Source: Arenicella sp. (lineage in GTDB: Bacteria; Pseudomonadota; Gammaproteobacteria; Arenicellales; Arenicellaceae). Taken from it: a stretch of 6,430 nt of DNA. Where the stretch lies: positions 1 through 6,430 of the forward strand of contig JAESTB010000609.1 of NCBI GenBank assembly GCA_016763815.1. The letters run 5' to 3'. Of the stretch, positions 1-6,126 are shown piece by piece; position 1 is the stretch's first letter, and the number at the start of each line of letters is the position of its first letter. The position numbers and the translations under genes are program-made. A model generated the notes under the pieces. That model was not told the origin of the DNA. It ran no database searches and saw only the letters and a list, made by a program, of their open reading frames with translations.

Positions 1-867
1 AGCCGCCGCGCCCTTGATTCTTCCGATTGGCGTATAGGCAAACTTATTCAGGTAACTGGATATATGCGAACTTTGCGCAAGTAATTTTAGAAAACCAGAG
101 GGCGTTCCAGCTTGTTGCGCCGCAAGCGAATTTTTATCAGTATGAAAAACCACCAGTCGCTCAGTTGATCCTGACGTGCTTGCAAGCGGTAACTTGTTGC
201 TATACCACCAGCCTTGGGGGCTGGCTTCAATACGCGTATAAGCGTCCGTGTCTTCACCGCTGGCCGACACAAAGCGTTGTGCGTAGGCAAACAAATTGTC
301 ATAGCACTGGCGTTCTGCACCTAACGCCCTAGCCACCACCGAATGCCTACCCGAGCAATCAAGTAAGTACTTAGCGTGGTAGGTTTGTCTGCTTGATGTA
401 CTGCTTACTTCAACGTCCCATCGCTGGTAGTTCTCACTGCGGCGACAACTCGTTAATTGCGCACCATAAAGCACTGAAACGCCTAACTCAACGGCAACAT
501 TCCTTAATTCTTGATCAAAATTATTGCGGTCAATACACAAACCAAAGCCCTTAGGCGTAAAGAAAAAGTCACTGGTTTGTGGTGCCGCTTGCTGCCAACA
601 TGAAACATTACCCTTAGTTTTGGCAATTCCGAGAGTTTTAGCAATACCCAGAGCCGTAACGGAACCTAGAAAGTGTTCAACCACTCCGATCGCAGCCGGT
701 GGCAGAGATTCGCCTAAGGTAAAACCCGACTTAAACTGTTTTTCCAACAACAACACACTTCGACCATTGCGAGCAAGTGTTATTGCCGCCGCTGACCCTG
801 CTGGGCCGCCGCCGATAATGATAGCGTCCCAGATTGGTGTCGATATTTCAGAGCCGTTGTTTGTCAT
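1..867 (-). CDS. lodB: LodB-like FAD-dependent oxidoreductase (3' end outside window)
   Basis: Reading leftward from an ATG at 865-867, 289 codons stay open to the window edge, so the C-terminus is missing. The product begins MTNNGSEISTPIWDAIIIGG and has a Rossmann FAD-binding GGGPAG motif at residues 19-24, followed by the acidic end of the second strand (LLLEK, E42). GES (52-54), DCSGRHS (170-176) and GWWYSNKLP (219-227) fit the PHBH/tryptophan-halogenase-like flavoprotein fold. LodB-type flavoproteins are known to be required for forming the cysteine tryptophylquinone cofactor in the LodA encoded next to them, and they act in the cytoplasm. The start lies 9 nt after the lodA stop. No good Shine-Dalgarno sequence is visible there, so translation is probably coupled to lodA. 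An in-frame duplication of LGIAKT occurs at residues 73-84. The family assignment is strong; the LodB role is inferred mainly from the neighbour. Confidence 0.88.
   Translation of the reverse strand, partial: MTNNGSEISTPIWDAIIIGGGPAGSAAAITLARNGRSVLLLEKQFKSGFTLGESLPPAAIGVVEHFLGSVTALGIAKTLGIAKTKGNVSCWQQAAPQTSDFFFTPKGFGLCIDRNNFDQELRNVAVELGVSVLYGAQLTSCRRSENYQRWDVEVSSTSSRQTYHAKYLLDCSGRHSVVARALGAERQCYDNLFAYAQRFVSASGEDTDAYTRIEASPQGWWYSNKLPLASTSGSTERLVVFHTDKNSLAAQQAGTPSGFLKLLAQSSHISSYLNKFAYTPIGRIKGAAA
616..651 (-). repeat. In-frame 18-bp tandem duplication inside lodB
   Basis: Codons 73-78 and 79-84 both encode LGIAKT. The two 18-nt units differ at three third-codon positions only (CTG/CTC, GGT/GGA, GCT/GCC). 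The amino-acid repeat is therefore exact while the DNA has drifted, which suggests an old duplication rather than an assembly error. Confidence 0.8.
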
Positions 868-876
868 TAGCGCAAT

Positions 877-2877
877 CTAGTCTTCACATTCTTTGGCTGA
901 TTTAGGCTTTTTGTTTAACGCTGGATCACGCTGATATTCTTGATAAACAATCGAGTTATTATCGGTTAAAAATTCACCTGTTTCGGGGTCTCTCTGCGGT
1001 AGAACCATACCCAACTTGGGCCAGGCATAGACCATTTGGTTATAACCATCAGAAGACGATAGTGGCTGCCCCTGAGAATCATAGCCACGGAACCATTCTT
1101 TATAGGTTCGGTCGCCGGTTGCCTCGTCGTAATCAAACACAATGTCAGGCCGTTGCACTGGCCACCACGCGCTATTACATGACCAATAATCACCTTGCCA
1201 AGGGCTGGACATAAACGCAGCAACCGATCCCGGCTCAGTGCCTTCGGCTACTCTGAACGCCTCAGCAAATTTCTCACGATAGGCGATTAAATATGGGAAC
1301 TCGATACCTGGATGAAAACCGCCACCAATAGTGGGTTCTAATGCGGCACTATTCATGGCTAACGGTTGCTGATCTAACGGTAATTGATCCAACGGCTTTG
1401 GTTGCTCAAGTGTGCCTACTTCAAAATCGCCATCGGCCCAATTCTTCATGCGGCTAAGCTGCCAATCGGTCAGGCTTAAATACTGATTGGGTATATTATG
1501 ACCAAGCTGGTCATTTTGCAGTGGTTTGCCTGCGGTACCCCAAAGCTTTGGCATTTGGTTGCCACGTTCTACTGGGCCAACACCGGCTTTTCTAGGTGGC
1601 GGTGCCGACATTGGTGGTGCTGGCGGCAATGTATCAACCAACTTACCGCCCTCAGCATGGCGCATTAATCCATATATCTGTTTGCGTACAAAAATGCTTT
1701 TTTCGCTAGGGTCGCTGAACGCCCGCATGTTCGCAGGGCTTAACATATTACCAGCTTGTTTCGGACCGTGTGCGAGGTTGCGACTATTAGGCTGTACGCC
1801 AGACGCCTCAGCACTGACCCAGCCGTAATTTACTGCACGCGACAGAATAGGATAGACATCACGGTAAAAATTAGTTTGTTTGCCTTTATTCGGATCAGCT
1901 TCAGGGAAGGCTTCAAAGACACGATCTAAAATAGACACCACATGATACATATAGGGCGAATATTTGGGCGGCGCTGTAACAATCCAACCGCCATTTGTGG
2001 CATTACGTGTGCCTTCGTCGGCGGCACTTTTAACACCATCTCGGGTGCTCAATACTCGGCCATCGTTAAGTGTGACGGTGGCATCGATCTCTCCACCACA
2101 GGTGTCGTCCCACCAACCGGGTACGTTAAAGTAAGCAAACTGATTGATTAATGGGTTGTCAGGGTTGGGCCCATTAGGCGGATTATACGTTTCGCTCGGG
2201 TTAGACAATTCTATTTTTGGCGTAGTCACACACTCAGACTTACCGGGTGACGGTACAAAAATCAGCCGTTGCTTTTGATCCAATCGAAGTTGGCCAAGCT
2301 CAATACCCTTGGCTTCTGCATAGGTCACTTCGACGTCTTCGTTGGGGTCAACCGGCGTAAAACACTCATAGCGTAAATAGCCGGGCAACGTGCCCGTCTT
2401 TACGTCGGTAAAAATATCCCCCCTTAGCACAAGAGGTTGTTGGGTCGACGAATCAATATTTTGTGGGCCGGGATCAATAATTAATTTATCGCGTTCGATT
2501 GGGTCAGTCTTATCGGCTTGAATTGACGGGTTACGAAACTTGCTGTTGTCAAATAGGTATGCCCCTTGGAAGGCGTAATTGGCGGCTTTCATGTTGCGCA
2601 CATGAACTCGCCATTTAATATCGCCGTCGTCAGAATTTATTTCGCCAACTAAATTATCATCTGCGTCATAGCCATAGAGTCGATAACGCTGGGCCTGACG
2701 CTTCAAGTTCTCATCGCCGTCTCGATAACTACCACCGTTTGGACCTGGGCCCCCGGTACCACCAGGGTCAGAGACAACGCCTGGAGCTTCTGGCCCCAAA
2801 AAGTACTCATCACTATTACCAAGGCGCGCCATGCCTATTCCTGGATAAACTCTTATACGTGTTACGGCTGCTACCAT
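877..2877 (-). CDS. lodA: LodA/GoxA-like CTQ quinoprotein oxidase
   Basis: The 666-residue product belongs to the LodA-like family. Characterised members oxidise L-lysine at the epsilon amine (LodA) or glycine (GoxA) and release ammonia and H2O2, using cysteine tryptophylquinone. Family marks are the N-terminal YPGIGMARLGNSDEYFLGPE (11-30), the MPKLWG...YLSLTDWQL segment (442-474), GGGFHPGIE (518-526) and PWQGDYWSC...WWPVQRPD (559-578). In Marinomonas LodA the cofactor is made from Cys516 and Trp581, with Asp512 needed for its formation. Here D563-x3-C567 and W619, in AWPKLGMV, match that layout (C to W is 52 residues against 65 in LodA), so an active cofactor is predicted. No signal peptide is visible, and a Pro-rich loop lies at 417-429. 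The start is supported by AAGGGAG 7 nt upstream (2885-2891). lodB follows 9 nt downstream. The substrate cannot be read from the sequence; calling it lysine oxidase would be a guess. Confidence 0.93.
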   Translation of the reverse strand: MVAAVTRIRVYPGIGMARLGNSDEYFLGPEAPGVVSDPGGTGGPGPNGGSYRDGDENLKRQAQRYRLYGYDADDNLVGEINSDDGDIKWRVHVRNMKAANYAFQGAYLFDNSKFRNPSIQADKTDPIERDKLIIDPGPQNIDSSTQQPLVLRGDIFTDVKTGTLPGYLRYECFTPVDPNEDVEVTYAEAKGIELGQLRLDQKQRLIFVPSPGKSECVTTPKIELSNPSETYNPPNGPNPDNPLINQFAYFNVPGWWDDTCGGEIDATVTLNDGRVLSTRDGVKSAADEGTRNATNGGWIVTAPPKYSPYMYHVVSILDRVFEAFPEADPNKGKQTNFYRDVYPILSRAVNYGWVSAEASGVQPNSRNLAHGPKQAGNMLSPANMRAFSDPSEKSIFVRKQIYGLMRHAEGGKLVDTLPPAPPMSAPPPRKAGVGPVERGNQMPKLWGTAGKPLQNDQLGHNIPNQYLSLTDWQLSRMKNWADGDFEVGTLEQPKPLDQLPLDQQPLAMNSAALEPTIGGGFHPGIEFPYLIAYREKFAEAFRVAEGTEPGSVAAFMSSPWQGDYWSCNSAWWPVQRPDIVFDYDEATGDRTYKEWFRGYDSQGQPLSSSDGYNQMVYAWPKLGMVLPQRDPETGEFLTDNNSIVYQEYQRDPALNKKPKSAKECED

Positions 2878-2946
2878 GTTGGTACTCCCTTATCGCGTGT
2901 TGTTTGGTTTTAGTTGTTTCTTATTAGGCGTTTGCACGCTTCTCTT

Positions 2947-3008
2947 AATCGCTAACTGTCGCGGTACCTAATCGCTAACTGTCGCGGTACCCAATCGCTA
3001 ACTGACGC
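2947..3008. repeat. 23-bp tandem repeat, 2.7 copies, over the Tat-gene stop
   Basis: Two full units (2947-2969 and 2970-2992) differ only at the last base. A partial third unit (2993-3008) matches with one mismatch. Each carries the core AATCGCTAACTG, and the two full units also carry GGTACC. Read on the minus strand, the third unit is the end of the small Tat gene, with its TAG stop at 2998-3000, and the others repeat that end downstream. Two GGTACC copies 23 nt apart could form a 6-bp RNA stem, but no U-tract follows, so this is not a standard terminator. Confidence 0.93.
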
Positions 3009-3327
3009 TGCTTTGAAGTATTTTCCAATCCGATAAATCAGCCGATATCACAGAGTAATAATTTCCCAGATGTTCAATTTGTGCGTAGGTGTCGCCCTGC
3101 TTCTGCGAGTAAGATAAAACACCAAAGCCGGAACCGAAGTTAGCTTGAATGGAATCCTCAACAGTGTCGAACAGATGAGCTGCTGAAGCAAGCTCGCTGT
3201 TAGCCGTTGCCGTGCCAGTGCTTGCTAACTCCTCGCTTCGTGATAGAGCTGAGGCCGATGAAAGGAATACCGTAGAGACCGCAGCTGTCTTTAAAAACGC
3301 TCGTCGATTAGTGCCGATTCGATTCAT
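2998..3327 (-). CDS. Small Tat-exported protein of unknown function
   Basis: The 109-residue protein starts MNRIGTNRRAFLKTAAVSTV. It has a textbook twin-arginine signal: RRAFLK at 8-13, a hydrophobic stretch to about residue 24, and an ASA cleavage site after residue 27. Export of a folded mature part of about 82 residues to the periplasm is predicted. The mature part has no cysteine and no further membrane helix, so it is not a truncated iron-sulfur hydrogenase small subunit. It ends in a Gly/Tyr/Ser-containing segment (GSGFGVLSYSQKQGDTYAQI, then HLGNYYSVI) that I do not recognise. I chose the ATG at 3325-3327 because GGGAG lies 8 nt upstream; an in-frame ATG eight codons earlier (3351) has no ribosome site. 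The gene is co-directional with lodA (120 bp gap) and divergent from the hydrogenase-like gene, so it could serve either. Its function is unknown. Confidence 0.8.
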   Translation of the reverse strand: MNRIGTNRRAFLKTAAVSTVFLSSASALSRSEELASTGTATANSELASAAHLFDTVEDSIQANFGSGFGVLSYSQKQGDTYAQIEHLGNYYSVISADLSDWKILQSSVS

Positions 3328-3335
3328 TGAATATT

Positions 3336-3340
3336 CTCCC
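3336..3340 (-). promoter_or_regulatory. Shine-Dalgarno site deciding the Tat-gene start
   Basis: GGGAG on the minus strand lies 8 nt before the ATG at 3325-3327. It falls inside the longer reading frame that would begin at 3351, where no such site exists. It therefore favours the shorter product, which also places the twin-arginine motif at the normal distance from the N-terminus. Confidence 0.65.
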
Positions 3341-3465
3341 AAATTTTCCATTTATAAATATCTGCGTACAAGATCAACTATGCCCACTTATATGTAAACA
3401 GACAAAGGTCTAATATTATCAAGCTGCCGTTTAAGCAATACTAGGTCTCAATTAGCTTAGATAGA

Positions 3466-3495
3466 TTGGCAAATTACTCTCTGAGAAGATATTAC
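3466..3495 (+). promoter_or_regulatory. Candidate sigma-70 promoter for the hydrogenase-like gene
   Basis: TTGGCA (3466-3471, five of six to the -35 consensus) is followed 18 bp later by TATTAC (3490-3495, four of six to the -10). Transcription would start near 3502 and leave a leader of about 120 nt. This rests on pattern only. Confidence 0.3.
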
Positions 3496-3623
3496 ACTCT
3501 CTTACAGCAAACACTTTTAGCTGACGCATCAAGGTATGCTATGGCCTATACATGAAGTAATCAGCCAACCATAGCTCAACCTGCGTTAAGCAGCAGACTA
3601 TTAAGCAGGGACTAATACTGAAT

Positions 3624-5447
3624 ATGAACCAAGCAAAAACCAACACAGCCGCACCGTTAAGCGAGGCTTTGCTTCGCCTGATTTCGGAAAAAAACGCCAA
3701 GTCACTAACATCAAGCTCTGACCCACTGACGAGTCTCGGCGGTAGCCTGGCATTTCATTGCTCAGCAGATTTAGACAAACGAAAAATAACCGAAACAGCC
3801 TCAATGGCGACACTTTACAGGGGCTACGAATCGCTTCTGCCTGGTCGTGATTTAAACAAAGTGGGGTTGGTCAGTTCAACCGCTTCGGGAATCTGTGGTG
3901 GAGTGCATGCGACCGCATCAGCACTATGTTTGGAAATGGCCTTAGGCATGTCGCCGCCGCCACTCGGAATTATCATTCGAAACTTACTGCTCAGCTGCCA
4001 ATACCTTAACGACAACACGATGCATCTGTTTGTACTGGCCGGCCCAGATTACTCGCAAAAATGTATTGAAAGCACCAACCCCGAAGTATGGCAAAAAGCG
4101 TTATACGCGCCGTGTGAGCATAAGCAGAAACATGGTTACCAGCGTATCTCAGATATCCTAACGGATCTGAATAAACCGACTGGCAAACTATACAAGCAAG
4201 CACTTTCAATGGTCGGCGCAGCTCGGCAAGCCTATATCATTCTTGGAGGCAAGTACCCGCACTCAGAATCGATCATTCCCGGCGGCGTATCAGTGTCTCT
4301 TGACCAAGATAAAATACGTCATTTTTGTGAAAAAATAGCGCCCTTTCTCAAATACACTGAGCAATCAACGGCCATTTGGGATGACGTATTTCAATTTATG
4401 CTAGATGCCAACCCAGCGTATGAGGATCTAGGTCGTACCAAGGCCTCTATGCTGGATTTTGGCCAATGGGACAACGAAGAATACTACGACGGAAAATACC
4501 AGAACTGTGATACCTGGGGAGAGAAACGCTGGTCAACCCCCGGTGTGCTTATCAATGGTGAGCTACGTTCAACCAAGCTGAGTGAACTAAATGCGGGAAT
4601 GGAGGAGTTTGTCGATCATTCATACTTTGGTAATTGGGTCGACCAATCGGAACAGCACTTTTTAATAAAAGAAGATCCATTGGGTAACCCCTTAAAACCC
4701 AACCACCCATGGAACAAGCGCGTAATCACCCGCCGCGACAACGATAGTGACTCAACACAAGCCTACAGCTGGGGCTCTTGCCTGACCTGGAATCGCCACT
4801 CTTTCGAGGTAGGCGCTTACGCTCGCCTTTATCTAACCGCGCGTGCGCAAAAAATCGCGCCAAGCCCCTACTTAAGCGCAACCGGTAATAGTCTTGATTT
4901 TCAGCTACCCCAAGAAGCAACGAGCAACAGTGTTGACCTTTCCTGGGCGATACCAGAAACATGGAACACCTTCGAGCGAAACCGCGCCCGAGCCTACGTT
5001 CTGGCGTTCAATCTTGCCGCAATTTATGAAAATATTGACCGCGCCAGTAAATTAATAAAATCCGGAAACACCGAGATCTCAGTGCCGATGCCTGCGATTA
5101 AGTCAGGTCAGCAACTCGGCGTTGGACTATGGGGCGCCAGCCGTGGCTTTCTTGCCCACTGGGCTCGACTCGATGACGGCAAGATAGACAACTACCAAAT
5201 ATCAATACCATCGCGTGTCAACGCCAGCACTCGTACACCTTGGGGCGACCTCGGCCCCTGCGAACAAGCGGTACTCAACTCCCCTATTCTTGAAACGAAC
5301 TTCAGCGGTGAACACGACTTTAAGGGTATTGATATTCAACGAGCAATACAAAGTTTCGACCCGTGCATGAGTTGTACTACCCATATCCACTTACCTAAAA
5401 CAGGCACGGTGTTGGATAGCATTGTTGATACTGGTTTTCCAATTTAA
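3624..5447 (+). CDS. [NiFe]-hydrogenase large-subunit homologue with altered active site
   Basis: The 607 residues align by eye along the full length of HyaB/HupL-type large subunits: GGKYPH (208-213), TPGVLING (305-312), EFVDHSY (328-334), YSW...FEVGAYAR (381-401), SRGFLAHW (506-513) and SFDPCMSCTTH (577-587). Retained residues are the ligand pair C581 and C584, C91 and H95 of the N-terminal motif, canopy Arg R507, Asp D579, and D130. Lost residues: the canonical RICGVC is TASGIC (86-91), so Ser88 replaces the first nickel-ligand Cys; RIEGH is SLGGS (37-41), so the Glu proposed for proton transfer is Gly39. Twenty residues follow H587, as in precursors cut by a maturation endopeptidase. No small subunit gene is within 2.9 kb to the left or 980 bp to the right. 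The start is the first ATG in the frame; AGGGA 12 nt upstream is a weak ribosome site. Homology is certain; hydrogenase activity is doubtful. Confidence 0.92.
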   Translation: MNQAKTNTAAPLSEALLRLISEKNAKSLTSSSDPLTSLGGSLAFHCSADLDKRKITETASMATLYRGYESLLPGRDLNKVGLVSSTASGICGGVHATASALCLEMALGMSPPPLGIIIRNLLLSCQYLNDNTMHLFVLAGPDYSQKCIESTNPEVWQKALYAPCEHKQKHGYQRISDILTDLNKPTGKLYKQALSMVGAARQAYIILGGKYPHSESIIPGGVSVSLDQDKIRHFCEKIAPFLKYTEQSTAIWDDVFQFMLDANPAYEDLGRTKASMLDFGQWDNEEYYDGKYQNCDTWGEKRWSTPGVLINGELRSTKLSELNAGMEEFVDHSYFGNWVDQSEQHFLIKEDPLGNPLKPNHPWNKRVITRRDNDSDSTQAYSWGSCLTWNRHSFEVGAYARLYLTARAQKIAPSPYLSATGNSLDFQLPQEATSNSVDLSWAIPETWNTFERNRARAYVLAFNLAAIYENIDRASKLIKSGNTEISVPMPAIKSGQQLGVGLWGASRGFLAHWARLDDGKIDNYQISIPSRVNASTRTPWGDLGPCEQAVLNSPILETNFSGEHDFKGIDIQRAIQSFDPCMSCTTHIHLPKTGTVLDSIVDTGFPI

Positions 5448-5770
5448 GACGGGGGGTAACCGTTGCAGAGTTGCTACTTTAAACTCGAAGGCAATGCCAT
5501 CTGCAGCGAAGCCAAAGCATAGCCTATCGCCTAAACTGTAAATATTGCTACTTAATCTGATGGACTAGAATCAAAGGTCCGATGAAGCATTGCATTGGCT
5601 ATAGAATACTCAAAAAGGTCATTCAAGGTCTGTTTGATAAGGGTTTTTGCCCCTTTAATTACACCCGTTGCGGGGGAGTAAGCTTGTGCTGTTACCTTTC
5701 CTATAAGGTATCGCATAGGGTTGTTAAACAAACAGAAATTTTTCAAGAATATAAACAGCGCCGTATAATT
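5448..5770. other. Gene-poor, probably decayed stretch
   Basis: Apart from the 19-codon ORF and the disputed N-terminal part of the membrane-protein remnant, I see no convincing gene here. Short hairpins are present, such as AAGGG...CCCTT at 5639-5655 and TACCTT...AAGGTA near 5693-5710, but neither has a T-tract. A minus-strand frame (5552-5746) competes with the plus-strand reading; neither is well supported. No clear terminator follows the hydrogenase-like gene. Confidence 0.4.
5463..5522 (+). CDS. Possible 19-codon ORF or remnant after the hydrogenase-like gene
   Basis: A TTG at 5463 is preceded by GGGGGG (5451-5456) at a 6-nt spacing and opens MQSCYFKLEGNAICSEAKA, ending in TAG. It begins 15 nt after the upstream stop, where a co-transcribed gene would start, and has two cysteines ten residues apart. 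It may be a real small peptide, the stub of a lost downstream partner gene, or chance. Nothing in the sequence identifies it. Confidence 0.25.
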   Translation: MQSCYFKLEGNAICSEAKA

Positions 5771-6036
5771 ATGTTCTTGGTTTGGTTAGTTGCAATCGGA
5801 GTAATGATTGCAGTTTTCTTACCATACAAAATAGGTTGGTTAATTCCCTATTTAATGTCATCAATCTGTTTTTTAGTTGTGGCTTTCGAAGCCAAATTTG
5901 AAATATCTGCTACAAAAATAGAACAGCAGAATCAATTAAAACATTGCAACTAGCAACGCTAGCTACAATAGTAGGTTTTCTATATATTGGCGTTCAATTA
6001 ATATTTATTTTATTAACCCAAGGGCTGCAATATTAA
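5582..6036 (+). pseudogene. Small multi-helix membrane protein, apparently frameshifted
   Basis: The frame open to 5953 encodes EYKQRRIIMFLVWLVAIGV, then two hydrophobic segments (about 5774-5827 and 5834-5887), and then hits a stop shortly after QQNQLK. In the -1 frame the reading continues from about 5938 as TLQLATLATIVGFLYIGVQL, a third membrane helix, to a TAA at 6034-6036, just before the attC-like site. One extra A in the AAAA run at 5938-5941 would join the two into one protein with three helices. The start is uncertain: ATG 5582 (AAAGG 4 nt upstream), TTG 5684 (GGGGGAG 5 nt upstream) and ATG 5771 (no ribosome site) are all in frame. The part before about 5735 does not look protein-like, so 5684 or later seems more likely. 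Function unknown. Alternatively the shorter two-helix product is the real one. Confidence 0.5.
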
Positions 6037-6042
6037 AATGAA

Positions 6043-6111
6043 ACCTAACAAGGCAAAGCACTGTCGCCTCGCTCGGACGCGGTACTCGCGCCAGTGTTCG
6101 CGGCCTTATGC
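6043..6111 (+). other. Integron attC-like recombination site
   Basis: ACCTAAC (6043-6049) matches the attC left-box consensus RYYYAAC exactly. It is followed by arms AAGGC (6050-6054) and CACTG (6059-6063), which pair with CAGTG (6092-6096) and GCCTT (6103-6107), leaving unpaired spacers and a GC-rich centre. The right box reads CTTATGC where GTTRRRY is expected, so the site lacks the first G of the core and may be inactive. It sits 6 bp after the stop of the membrane-protein frame and 15 bp before the next start, as in gene-cassette arrays. Confidence 0.65.
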
Positions 6112-6126
6112 TCCCAAAGGAGAACC

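Larger units (their letters stand above)
3328..3623. promoter_or_regulatory. Divergent intergenic region between the Tat gene and the hydrogenase-like gene
   Basis: This 296-bp spacer must hold the promoters of both the leftward Tat gene (perhaps with lodA and lodB) and the rightward hydrogenase-like gene. The best rightward candidate is listed separately. On the minus strand a TATAAA just above 3345 could be a -10 element, but it has only a poor -35 partner. I saw no clear sigma-54 element, FNR box or riboswitch. Confidence 0.5.

Noticed and set aside
27..332. Plus-strand 101-codon frame
   Set aside because: It lies opposite lodB codons with clear flavoprotein motifs; it is a shadow.
524..880. 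Plus-strand 118-codon frame
   Set aside because: It lies opposite the lodB start and FAD-binding motif; it is a shadow, and its VLAIPR repeat merely reflects the LGIAKT duplication.
1526..1828. Plus-strand 100-codon Gly/Pro-rich frame
   Set aside because: It is antisense to the Pro-rich loop and neighbouring parts of lodA; no own ribosome site or family.
2947..3008. CRISPR array or Rho-independent terminator
   Set aside because: The units are directly adjacent with no spacers, so not CRISPR; the possible stem has no following U-tract, so not a standard terminator.
2998..3327. Tat protein as a truncated hydrogenase small subunit
   Set aside because: It has no cysteine and no small-subunit motif; only the Tat signal is shared.
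2998..3351. Longer 117-codon version of the Tat protein
   Set aside because: The upstream ATG has no ribosome site, and the GGGAG for the internal ATG lies inside the extra segment.
5552..5746. Minus-strand 64-codon frame (TTG start; contains NNPMRYLIGKVTAQ)
   Set aside because: Its composition is protein-like, but it starts at TTG without a ribosome site, overlaps the plus-strand frame, and I recognise no family. It could be a remnant, but it is not supported enough to annotate.
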